A DNA stretch of 64,000 nucleotides, from positions 40,872,427 through 40,936,426 of the forward strand of contig OX031065.1 of NCBI GenBank assembly GCA_943736015.1, in the 5' to 3' direction. Below, piece after piece: positions 1-10,880 of this stretch. This DNA comes from Tridacna crocea (Eukaryota; Mollusca; Bivalvia; Cardiida; Cardiidae). Position 1 is the stretch's first letter; each line of letters opens with the position of its first letter. Under the pieces are notes generated by a model that was not told the origin of the DNA, did no database searches, and saw only the letters and a list, made by a program, of their open reading frames with translations. Position numbers and translations under genes: made by a program.

Positions 1-1575
1 TAAGGAAAAAAGAATTAAAAAAAATAAAAAAAAATAATAAAAAAAAATAAAGAAATAATAAATAATGAATTATATAGTTTCTAAGTTAGTTTCCATGCTG
101 GGCCCCCACCACTCGGGACCTTAGAAATAGTTGGCTGCCTTTGCCTCTGTGGCATATAGGTGGTAAGAGTCCCGAGAAACAGAGGAGACCAGTATGGTCC
201 TCCCTTCTCCACCAGCCCTTCTGTGGTACAGATGTCTGTCTATCTGTTTACCTGTCTTTAAAAAGTGGAGGGGGTATACTGGAATTACCATAGCTGGCTG
301 GCTGTCTGTCTGTAGACACATATTTGCCCTGTGTGATACTCTAACAGTAGTTCATGTACTGAATTCATACTTGTAGTCTGTTTGCCCATCCATCCGCCCA
401 GACCAATATCTTGTAAAGCACATGATAAAAATTGATGAAACTTAATGCATGTCTTCCATTGGATAGTTTGTTGCTACTTTTTTGTCTATATATGTAATTA
501 CATGTCATGGAAAAAGGGAGCTTGATTTATATTCTTTCTGTTTTCATTTAATGAATGGCAATGTAATGGAAAAAGAAGACTTGATGTACAATCCCATTTT
601 GGATCTTTAATATGTTATATATCATCCTGCTTGCTATAAACAAATAATACGGCAAAAGGAAAAAAAATTATGAAAAAGTACAAAAATGTTGAAATATTTT
701 ACGCAAAAGAAACAAAGAAGTAAAAAATGAAGGAAAGAATAATGAATTTTATGATTTTTAAGTTTGTTTCCATGCTCGGCGCCGCCACTCGGAGCCTAAG
801 AAATAGGTGGCTGCCTTTGCCTCTGTGGTGTATGGGTGGTAAGAGTCCCCAGAAATAGAGGAGACCGGTATGGAATTGCCTTGGCTCTCGGTCCACAAAT
901 TTGCCAGGTGAAATGCTCTTAACAGTTTTTCAGGTACTGAATTCATACTTGCACCCAATGTTCTTATATATAGGAAGTTGTTTATTGTATAATTTTGATG
1001 ACCCTGGTGCAATTTGATGATATGTGTACTCTTACCTGATTTTCAGTGAATGTTATGGAAAAAAAAGAGCTTGACATGTATTTTTATTATGGACTATATC
1101 TCCTTAACTACAGGACGAAATGTTGTGCATATTTATCTTTATGTTGTTTATCATAAGACACAGACAAGATTCATTTGTTTTTATTTTATGAAATGCCATA
1201 ACATGAAAAAAGGGGGCTAAATGTGTAATTTCATAATGGACCAGTAATAGTCTGTTTGCCCACCGATCCACCCAGACCGCTATCTTGTAGTCCTTGATGA
1301 AACTTCATGCATGTCTTCCATTGAAAAGTTTGTTGATTTTTTTTTTTTTCAACATATGAAATGACATGCCATGGAAAGAGGGGGTGTGATATATATTTTC
1401 TTTGTTTTCATTTAATGACAGGCCATGCTATGGAAAAAGGAGACTAATGTACAATCCCTTTATGGATCTTTGGTATGTTTTATCATACTGCTTCCTGTGA
1501 AAAAAAAAACACCCAAAAATCAGCAGTGAAGAAAAAAAACTATAAAATATCCCCCCCAAAAAAATACAAAAAGAT
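1..1575 (+). repeat. Block U1 of higher-order array (two monomers)
   Basis: This block is built of two related monomers whose conserved heads (tttccatgct followed by a GC-rich stretch, then a glycine-codon-like ttagaaatag/ctgcctttgcctctgtgg region) start near 93 and 770. Each monomer ends in a long purine/A-rich tract with ataataagaaataatga. The block matches 3407-4995 almost base for base and also matches 4996-5750 plus 7771-8575. Short ORFs here repeat from monomer to monomer and look like shadows, not genes. The left edge is cut by the window. Confidence 0.85.
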
Positions 1576-2777
1576 TGAAATATTTTATGTATAAGGAAAA
1601 AAAGAATGAAAAAAAAAGAAAATAAATAAAAAGAAATAATAAGAAATAATGAATTTTATAGTTTCTAAGTTTGTTTCCATTCCTCTCAGGGCCTTAAAAA
1701 TATGTGGTTGCCTTCGCCTTTGTGGCGTATGAGTGGTAAGAGTGCCCAGAAACAGAGGAGACCCATATGGAGCATCAACCTTCTCAAACCAGCTCTTCTT
1801 TTGTGTAGTTGTCTATCTATCAGGGCACCTGTCCTAAATAAGTGGAGGGGGATTACCGGTAAATGGTATCTCCCTGGCTGTCTGTCCGTCCATCTGTAGA
1901 CACAAACATGCCATTTGCAATACTCTAACAGTTTTTCAGGTACTGAATTCATACACTCTGTTTGTCCATCCATTCCCCAGACCGATATCTTGTAACTGAG
2001 CCCTTGATGAAAATTGGTGAAATTTCATACATGTCTTGCATTGGACAGTTAGTTGATCCTATTTTTTTCTATATATGTAATTACATGTCATGGAAAAAAA
2101 GGGGTTAATGTATATTTTCTTTGCTTTCGTTTAATAAAAGGCCATGATTTTGAAAAAAGAGACTTAATGAACAGTCCCATTATGGATCTCTTATATGTTT
2201 TATCATACTGCTTGCAATGACATGAAAAACAAAAAACCTGTAAAGACAAAAAAAAACCTATAAAATATACATAAAAAGTACAAAAAGACTGAAATATTTT
2301 ACGTATAAGAAAAAAAAGAAATAAAAAAAAAAAACCTTGAGAAAAATGATAAAGAAAGAAATAATAAGAAATAATGAATTTCATAGTTTCTTGGTTTGTT
2401 TCCATGCCGGGCCCCCGCCTCTCGGGGCCTTAGAAATAGGAGGCTGCCTTTGCCTCTGTGGCATATGGGTGGTAAGAGTCCCCAGAAACAGAGGAGACCG
2501 GAATGGTCCATCACCCTTCTCCACCAGCCCTTCTGTGGTACAGATGTCTGTCTGTCTGTTTACCTGTCTTTAAAAAGTGGAGGGGGTATACTGGAATTAC
2601 CGTGGCTGACTGGTAAGAAATAAAATGTATTTTAAAAAAGTTAAAAAATATTGAAATATTTTATGTATAAGAAAAAAAAAATGAAAAAAAAAATGGAAAA
2701 ATAATAGAAAAAAAAGAAACAATAAGAAATAATGAATTTTATAGTTTCTGAGTTTGTTTCCATGCTGGGCCCCCGCC

Positions 2778-3138
2778 ATCCTCGGATACCCCGGGGTCTC
2801 CCTATTTGCTACGCCACATCGACCCCTGGGACAATTAGTTGAATTTCTTTCGCTTTACCGCTGGCCGAATGCTGGCTTTTCATTGGTTCCATCATCATTT
2901 TGTGATGGGCGAGTGTACTGTACGCTATGACGTTTCGTATCGATTTTCGGCGGCTCGCTTTACCGCTGGCCGAATGCTGGCTTTTCATTGGTTCTATCAT
3001 CATTTTGTGATGGGCGAGTGGACTGTACGCTATGACGTTTCGCATCGATTTTCGGCGGCTGATTCAGAGTTTTATTAGTCAATTGTCCCAGGGTCGATGT
3101 AGCGTAGCAAATAGGGAGACCCTGGGGTATCCGAGGAT
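2778..3138. mobile_element. 361-bp MITE with ~65-bp TIRs and 11-bp target duplication
   Basis: The left end (2778-2843) and the reverse complement of the right end (3075-3138) match over about 60-65 bp with a few differences; the outermost bases are ATCCTCGGATACCCC. GGGCCCCCGCC flanks both sides (2767-2777 and 3139-3149). The paralogous uninterrupted site near 10128 carries a similar target (aggcccctgcc before acttgttgcc), so the insertion is directly visible. The termini could be shifted by 2-4 bp, making the duplication 7-11 bp. Long TIRs with a 9-11 bp duplication suggest a Mutator-like (MULE) origin; that assignment is inference. No ORF of note. Confidence 0.9.
2851..3060 (+). repeat. Two 105-bp direct repeats inside the MITE
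   Basis: 2851-2955 and 2956-3060 are head-to-tail copies, each starting cgctttaccgctggcc and ending ttttcggcggct. They differ at only a few positions and fill most of the space between the TIRs. Confidence 0.9.
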
Positions 3139-3406
3139 GGGCCCCCGCCACTTGTTGCCTAAGAAATAGGTGGCCACTCAGGGCCTTAGAAATAGAATCG
3201 CCTTGGCTGTCTGTCCGTCCATCTGTTTGTTTTCATTTAATGAATGGCCATTTAATGGAAAAAGAAAACTTAATGTACAGTCCCATTTTGGACCTTTCAT
3301 GTTTTATCAACGTGCTTGCTATAAAAAGAAAAAAAAGCATTGGAGAAAAAAAACCTATAAAATATATATAAAAAAAGTACAAAAAGACTGAGATATTTTA
3401 CGTATA

Positions 3407-4995
3407 AGGAAAAAAGAACTAAAAAAAATTTAAAAAAATAGAAAAAAATAATAAAAAAATAAAGAAATAAATAATGAATTATATAGTTTCTAAGTTAGTT
3501 TCCATGCTGGGCCCCCACCACTCGGGACCTTAGAAATAGTTGGCTGCCTTTGCCTCTGTGGCATATGGGTGGTAAGAGTCCCCAGAAACAGAGGAGACCG
3601 GTATGGTCCATCACCCTTCTCCACCAGCCCTTCTGTGGTACAGATGTCTGTCTGTCTGTTTACCTGTCTTTAAAAAGTGGAGGGGGTATACTGGAATTAC
3701 CATAGCTGTCTGTCTGTCTGTCTGTAGACACATATTTGCCCTATGTGATACTCTAACAGTAGTTCATGTGCTGAATTCATACTTGTAGTCTGTTTGCCCA
3801 TCCATCCGCCCAGACCGATATCTTGTAAAGCCCATGATAAAAATTGATGAAACTTAATGCATGTCTTCCATTGGACAGTTTGTTGCTACTTTTTTGTCTA
3901 TATATGTAATTACATGTCATGGAAAAAGGGAGCTTGATTTATATTCTTTTTGTTTTCATTTAATGAATGGCAATGTAATGGAAAAAGAAGACTTGATGTA
4001 CAATCCCATTTTGGATCTTTAATATGTTATATATCATCCTGCTTGCTATAAACAAATAGTACGGCAAAGGAAAAAAAAATTATAAAAAAGTGCAAAAATG
4101 TTGAAATATTTTACGCAAAAGAAACAAAGAAGTAAAAAATGAAGAAAAGAATAAAATAAATAATGAATTTTATGATTTTTAAGTTTCTTTCCATGCTCGG
4201 CCTCCGCCACTCAGAGCCTAAGAAATAGGTGGCTGCCTTTGCCTCTGTGGTGTATGGGTGGTAAGAGTCCCCAGAAATAGAGGAGACCGGTATGGAATTA
4301 CCTTGGCTCTCAGTCCACAAATTTGCCAGGTGAAATGCTCTTAACAGTTTTTCAGGTACTGAATTCATACTTACACCCAATGTTCTTATATATAGGAAGT
4401 TGTTTATTGTATAATTTTGATGACCCTTGTGCAGTTTGTTGATATGTGTACACATACCCGATTTTCAGTGAATGTTATAGAAAAAAGAGAGCTTTACATA
4501 TATTTTTATTATGGACTATATCTCCTTAACTACAGGACTAAATGTTGTGCATATTTATCTTTATGTTTTTTATCATAAGACACAGACAAGATTCATTTGC
4601 TTTTATTTTATGAAATGCCATAACATGAAAAAAGGGGGCTAAATGTGTAATTTCATAATGGACCAATAATAGTCTGTTTGCCCACCGATCCACCCAGACC
4701 GCTATCTTGTAGTCCTTGATGAAACTTCATGCATGTCTTCCATTGAAAAGTTTGTTGATTTTTTTTTTTTTCAACATATGAAATGACATGCCATGGAAAG
4801 AGGGGGTGTGATATATATTTTCTTTGTTTTCATTTAATGACAGGCCATGCTATGGAAAAAGGAGACTAATGTACAATCCCTTTATGGATCTTTGGTATGT
4901 TTTATCATACTGCTTCCTGTGAAAAAAAAAACACCCAAAAATCAGCAGTGAAGAAAAAAAACTATAAAATATCCCCCCCAAAAAAATACAAAAAG
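3407..4995 (+). repeat. Block U2 of higher-order array
   Basis: Near-identical copy of 1-1575, offset by about 3409 bp, with heads near 3502 and 4192. The closing segment (cagcagtgaag followed by an A-tract and a short C-run) matches 1490-1570. Confidence 0.85.
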
Positions 4996-5750
4996 AAAAA
5001 AAAATTAAGAAAATAAAGAAATAATAAATAATGTATTATATAGTTTCTAAATTAGTTTCCATGCTGGGCCCCCTCCTTAGAAACCTTAGAAATAGGTGGC
5101 TGCCTTCGCCTCTGTGGCATATGGGTGGTAAGAGTTCCGAGAAACAGAGGAGACCAGTATGGTCCATCACCCTTCTCCACCAGCCCTTCTGTGGTACAGG
5201 TGTCTGTCTATCTGTTTACCTTTCTTCAAAAAGAGGAGGGGGTATACTGGAATTACCGTGGCTGGCTGTCTGTCTGTCTGTCTGTCTGTCTGTAGACACA
5301 AATTTGCCCTGTGTGATACTCTAACAGTAGTTCATGTACTGAATTCATACTTGTAGTCTGTTTGCCCATCCATCTGCCCAGACCGATATCTTGTAAAGCC
5401 CATGATAAAAATTGATGAAACTTGATGCATGTCTTCCATTGGATAGTTTGTTGCTACTTTTTTGTCTATATATGTAATTACATGTCATGGAAAAAGGGAG
5501 CTTGATTTATATTCTTTTTGTTTTCATTTAATGAATGGCAATGTAATGGAAAAAGAAGACTTGATGTACAATCCCATTTTGGATCTTTAATATTTCATAT
5601 ATCATCCTGCTTGCTATAAACAAATAATACGGCAAAGGAAAAAAAATCTATAAAAAAGTACAAAAATGTTGAAATATTTTACGCAAAAGAAACAAAGAAG
5701 TAAAAAATAAAGAAAAGAATAAAATAAGAAAAAATGAATTTTATGATTTT
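4996..5750 (+). repeat. Block U3, left part (interrupted)
   Basis: Third copy of block U, beginning directly after U2. It stops at gattttt (5745-5751), where the Helentron-like element enters, and resumes as taagtttgtttcc at 7771. The uninterrupted form gatttttaagtttg is visible in block U1 near 753. Confidence 0.85.
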
Positions 5751-6377
5751 TATACGCCCGTCAAAGACGGGACGTATTATGGGATCACCTGTGGTGGGTG
5801 GGCGTCCGGGCGGGGTGGCGGGCGGGCGGCGTCCAGTTCTTTGTCCGGAGCATATCTCCAAAACTATTCTAGCTAGGGTTATGAAATTTCATGGGTGGAT
5901 AGATCTCATTAAAGGGGAGTGCAGTGCGCAGGAATCATAACTCTTGCTTGCTTAATTTTTGAGTTATTGCCCTTTGTTGTTTTTCATACTTGAATTTTGT
6001 CCGGAGCATATCTCCAAAACTATACTACCCAGGGTTATGAAATTTCATGGGTGGATAGATCTCATTGAAGGGGAGTGCAGTGTGCAGGAATTATAACTCT
6101 TGCTTGCTTAATTTTTGAGTTATTGCCCTTTGTTGTTTTTCATACCTGAATTTATCCAGAGCATATCTCCAAAACTATACTAGCTAGGGTTATGAAATTT
6201 CATGGGTGGATAGATCTCATCTAGTGGGAGTGCAGTGCGCAGGAATCATAACTCTTGCTCACTTAATTTTTGAGTTATTGCCCTTTGTTTTTTTTTCATA
6301 CTTTAATTTTGTCCGGAGCAATTCTCCAAAACTATACTAGCTAGGGTTATGAAATTTCATGGGTGGATAGATCTCAT

Positions 6378-6606
6378 TTAACTCTTTACCACACGACAAA
6401 ATTTTAGACTGGTTCAAATTGAAAGCATTTGCAGACGACAAAATGAAGGTGACTGAAAAATTGAAATTTGTTCTGGGAAGGGTAGAAATCACTGTAGGAA
6501 AAGGAGAAACTGCTGGTTACCAGCATTTTCTCCTTTTCCTACAGTGTTTTCAAAGGGCTTCTTTCTCAGGGGTGTCAAAAGTAGGGATTGTGTGGTAATG
6601 GGTTAA
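6378..6606. mobile_element. TTAA hairpin MITE, copy nested in HINE unit
   Basis: TTAA at 6378-6381 and 6603-6606 bounds a ~221-bp element starting CTCTTTACCACACGAC and ending GTGGTAATGGG, with a central hairpin (aggagaaactgctggt/accagcattttctcct). The uninterrupted HINE unit reads gatctcattaaagggg; here it reads gatctcat-TTAA-element-TTAA-gggg. This shows the TTAA target duplication directly. Confidence 0.9.
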
Positions 6607-7073
6607 GGGGAGTGCAGTGCACAGAAATCATAACTCTTGCTTGCTTAATTTTTGAGTTATTGCCCTTTGTTGTTTTTCATACTTGAATTTTGTCCGGAGC
6701 AATTCTCCAAAACTATACTAGCTAGGGTTATGAAATTTCATGGGTAGATAGATCTCATCAAGGGGGAGTGCAGTGCACAGGAATCATAACTTTTGCTCAT
6801 TTAATTTTTGAGTTATTGCCCTTTGTTGTTTTTCATACTTGAATTTTGTCCGGAGCATATCTCCAAAACTATACTAGCTAGGGTTATGAAATTTCATGGG
6901 TGGATAGATCTCATCTAGGGGGAGTGCAGTGCGCAGGAATCATAACTCTTGCTCACTTAATTTTTGAGTTATTGCCTTTTGTTTTTTTTTTTCATACTTT
7001 AATTTTGTCCGGAGCAATTCTCCAAAACTATACTAGCTAGGGTTATGAAATTTCATGGGTGGATAGATCTCAT

Positions 7074-7302
7074 TTAACTCTTTACCACACGACAAAATTT
7101 TAGACTGGTTCAAATTGAAAGCATTTGCAGATGACAAAATGAAGGTGACTGAAAAATTGAAATTTGTTCTGGGAAGGGTAGAAATCACTGTAGGAAAAGG
7201 AGAAACTGCTGGTTACCAGCAGTTTCTTCTTTTCCTACAGTGTTTTCAAAGGGCTTCTTTCTCAGGGGTGTCAAAAGTAGGGATTGTGTGGTAATGGGTT
7301 AA
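7074..7302. mobile_element. TTAA hairpin MITE, tandemly amplified copy
   Basis: Same insertion point within the unit as 6378-6606 and nearly identical sequence, so it arose by duplication of the host repeat, not by a second transposition. Its hairpin is more symmetrical here (aaactgctggttaccagcagttt). Confidence 0.9.
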
Positions 7303-7770
7303 GGGGAGTGCAGTGCACAGAAATCATAACTCTTGCTTGCTTAATTTTTGAGTTATTGCCCTTTGTTGTTTTTCATACTTGAATTTTGTCCGGAGCATAT
7401 CTCCAAAACTATACTAGCTAGGGTTATGAAATTTCATGGGTAGATAGATCTCACCAAGTGGGAGTGCAGTGCACAGGAATCATAACTGTTGCTTGCTTAA
7501 TTTTTGAGTTATTGCCCTTTGTTGTTTTTCATACTTGAATTTTGTCCGGAGCATATCTCCAAAATTATATTAGCTAGGATTATGAAATTTCATGGGTGGA
7601 TAGATCTCACCAAGGGGGAGTGCAGTGCACAGGAATCATAACTCTTGCTTGTTTAATTTTTTACTTATTGCCCTTTGTCATTTTTCATACTTGAATTTTG
7701 TCCGGTGCGTGCCCCAGCTTTACAACTTGGGGTAAGACGGGCGTATCTTGCGACAATTTGCCGCTCTTGT

Positions 7771-8575
7771 TAAGTTTGTTTCCATGCTGGGCCCCCGCCA
7801 CTCGGAGCCTAAGAAATAGGTGGCTGCCTTTTGCCTCTGTGGTGTATGGGTGGTAAGAGTCCCCAGAAATAGAGGAGACCGGTAAAGAATTGCCTTGGCT
7901 CTCGGTCCACAAATTTGCCAGGCAATATGCTCTTAACAGTTTTTCAGGTACTGAATTCATACTTACACCCAATGTTCTTATATATAGGAAGTTGTTTATT
8001 GTATAATTTTGATGACCCTGGTGCAATTTGATGATATGTGTACTCTTACCTGATTTTCAGTGAATGTTATAGAAAAAAGAGAGCTTTACATATATTTTTA
8101 TTATGGACTATATCTCCTTAACTACAGGACTAAATGTTGTGCATATTTATCTTTATGTTGTTTATCATAAGACACAGACAAGATTCATTTGTTTTTATTT
8201 CATGAAATGCCATAACATGAAAAAAGGGGGCTAAATGTGTAATTTCATAATGGACCAGTAATAGTCTGTTTGCCCACCGATCCACCCAAACCGCTATCTT
8301 GTAGTCCTTGATGAAACTTCATGCATGTCTTCCATTGAAAAGTTTGTTGATTTTTTTTTTCAACATATGAAATGACATGCCATGGAAAGAGGGGGTGTGA
8401 TATATATTTTCTTTGTTTTCATTTAATGACAGGCCATGCTATGGAAAAAGGAGACTAATGTACAATCCCTTTATGGATCTTTGGTATGTTTTATCATACT
8501 GCTTCCTGTGAAAAAAAAAACACCCAAAAATCAGCAGTGAAGAAAAAAAAAACTATAAAATATCAAAAAAAAAAA
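7771..8575 (+). repeat. Block U3, right part
   Basis: Continuation of block U after the HINE, starting taagtttgtttccatgctggg and ending in the cagcagtgaag/A-tract segment also seen at 1490-1570 and 4912-4990. Confidence 0.8.
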
Positions 8576-10370
8576 TACAAAAAGATTGAAATATTTTATG
8601 TATAAGAAAAAAAAGAATAAAAAAAAGAAAATAATTAAAAGAAATAATAAGAAATAATGAATTTTATAGTTTCTAAGTTTGTTTCCATTCCTCTCAGGGC
8701 CTTAAAAATATGTGGTTGCCTTCGCCTCTGTGGCGTATGAGTGGTAAGAGTGCCCAGAAATAGAGGAGACTGATATGGAACATCAACCTTCTCCACCTGC
8801 TCTTCTTTTGTGTAGTTGTCTATCTATCAGGGCACCTGTCCTTAATAAGATGAAGGGGATTACTGGTAAATGGTATCTCCCTGGCTGTCTGTCCGTCCGT
8901 CTGTAGACACAAACATGCCATTTGCAATACTATAACAGTTTTTTAGGTACTGAATTCATACACTCTGTTTGTCCATCCATCCCCCAGACACATATCTTGT
9001 AACTGAGCCCTTGATGAAAATTGGTGAAATTTCATACATGTCTTCCATTGGATAGTTTGTTGATCCTATTTTTTTCTATATATGTAATTACATGTCATGG
9101 AAGAAAAGGGCTTAATGTATATTTTCTTTGCTTTCGTTTTATAAAAGGCCATGATTTGGAAAAAAGAGACTTAATGAACAGACACATTATGGATCTCTTA
9201 TATGTTTTATCATACTGCTTGCTATGACATGAAAAACCAAAAAACATGTAAAGAAAAAGAAATCTATAAAATACACATAAAAAGTACAAAAAGACTGAAA
9301 TATTTTACGTATAAGAAAAAAAGAATTAAAAAAAAAATTGAGAAAAATGATAAAGAAAGAAATAAGAAATAATGTCTATAATAGTTTCTTAGTTTGTTTC
9401 CATACCGGGCCCCCACCTCTCGGGGCCTTAGAAATAGGAGGCTGCCTTTGTCTCTGTGGCATATGGGCGGTAAGAGTCCCCAGAAACAGAGGAGACCGAT
9501 ATGGAGCATCACCCTTCTCCACCAGCCCTTCTTTGGTATAGTTGTCTATCTGTCAGGACAACTGTCTTAAAAAGTGGAGGGAGTATACTGGAATAGTTCA
9601 GGCTGTCTGTCCATGAGTCTGCAGACACAAATTTGCCGGGAGGGGCGGGAAATACTCTAGCAATTTTTCAGGTACTGAATTCATACTTACAGTCTATTTG
9701 TCCATCTGTTCTCCCAGATAAAGTCCTTGATGAAAATTCATGAACTTCATGCCTGTCTTTTATTGGATAGTTTGTTGATACTAATTTTTTTTTCTATTAT
9801 GTAGTGACATGTCATGCAAAAAGGGGGCTTGATATTAATTCTTTTGTTTTCATTTTGTGAAATTCCATGTTACGGAAAAAGAAGACAATGTACATTCCAT
9901 TACAGATCTCTTGTATGTTTTATCATACTGCTTGCTATTAAAGAAAAACCAAAACAACAGCAAAGAAGAAAAAAAAAACTGTAAAATGTATTTAAAAAAA
10001 GTTTTGAAAAAGATTGAAATATTTTACGTATAAGAAAGAAAAATGAAAAAAAAAAAAATGGAAAAATTATAGAAAAAAAAGAAACAATAAGAAATAATGA
10101 ATTTTATAGTTTCTGAGTTTGTTTCCATGCTAGGCCCCTGCCACTTGTTGCCTAAGAAATAGGTGGCCACTCAGGGCCTTAGAAATAGAATCGCCTTGGC
10201 TGTCTGTCCGTCCATCTGTCTTCAGACACATATTTGCCCGCCGAGATACAGTATTTCAGGTACTGAATTCATACTTACACAGTCTGTTTGCCCATCCATC
10301 TGCCCAGACTGATATCTTGTAAAGCCCTTGATGAAAATTGATGAATCTTCATGCATATCTACTCTGAACC
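8576..10370 (+). repeat. Block V2 of higher-order array
   Basis: Corresponds to 1576-3406, with heads near 8686, 9400 and 10127. It carries the uninterrupted target of the 361-bp MITE and retains the segment deleted from V1. Array similarity is lost near 10370. Confidence 0.8.
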
Positions 10371-10880
10371 AACTGCACAGTCAACCAAATTTCTAAGTTC
10401 ACACAATTTAGGTAGACATAAAATAGTCCTAATATAATTATTATTCAAGGACACTGCTGTTCAATATTTTTATGTAAAAGTTCTCCCATTTTGCTGAGTA
10501 GAGTATTACCATACTTATATGACATTTTATAATTCTGTGATTTCATGATATTCAGCTGGCCAAACCATGAAAAAGATTTATTTATTGAAGTATAACCTTG
10601 ATTAACTTTCAAAGGTAAAAAAATAACCAAATGAGTGTGAAAAAGTCTTTGGTGGCATTTCATTTGTGAAATCCTGCCTAATTTTGGCATTGGTAGTATT
10701 TTCCTTTCAGACTGTCATATGAAAAATAATACATATAAACAATGTTGGACACCAAATCCATTCTTTTCTTACAAAAACAGAACAATTTGTGATTGTTTAG
10801 GGCATTCCCTGAAGACTTATAATACCAATATTGCACCTTTTATAAGAAATTTGACCTGTATATTGCAATAGAATATTATT
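10371..10880. other. Unassigned AT-rich segment
   Basis: No repeat seen elsewhere in the window. A minus-strand ORF at 10445-10690 (81 codons) has no recognisable motif and no convincing splice sites. I treat it as chance. Confidence 0.4.

Larger units (their letters stand above)
1576..3406 (+). repeat. Block V1 of higher-order array
   Basis: Monomer heads lie near 1679, 2401 and 2761. The block corresponds to 8576-10370 but differs in two ways: roughly 390 bp present at about 9600-9990 is missing here near 2612, and a 361-bp MITE plus an 11-bp target duplication is inserted at 2778. Gene-like ORFs are absent. Confidence 0.8.
6311..7700 (+). repeat. 696-bp higher-order duplication inside the HINE
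   Basis: The block 6311-7006 (three ~156-bp units plus one embedded TTAA MITE) is repeated at 7007-7702. Anchors 6311/7007, 6692/7388 and 6848/7544 are all separated by exactly 696 bp. Confidence 0.85.
5751..7770 (+). mobile_element. Helentron-like non-autonomous element (HINE) with ~156-bp core repeats
   Basis: The element begins with atacgcccgtc (5752-5762), folding with gacggg just inside, then a GC-rich head. Near the other end is the inverse, gacgggcgtat (7736-7746), followed by about 25 bp that can form a small hairpin (gcgacaatttgccgc) and then ctcttgt. A terminal motif paired with a subterminal inverse, a 3' hairpin and insertion between T residues are the published hallmarks of Helentron-associated elements. 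Between the ends are about eleven ~156-bp tandem units anchored by gtccggagca (5842, 5999, 6153, 6311, 6692, 6848, 7007, 7388, 7544; last, variant, at 7700). No Rep/helicase gene is present. The insertion point is confirmed by uninterrupted paralogous copies. Confidence 0.85.

Noticed and set aside
2809-3078. Repetitive ORFs (RMLAFHWFHHHFVMGE twice) that look like a small repeat protein
   Set aside because: They are translations of the two 105-bp repeats inside the MITE on both strands; no start or splice support.
194-5356. Recurrent ORFs of 60-97 codons reading SPPALLWYRCLS-like peptides
   Set aside because: They recur with each array monomer, have no domain, and follow the repeat period; they are shadows of the array.
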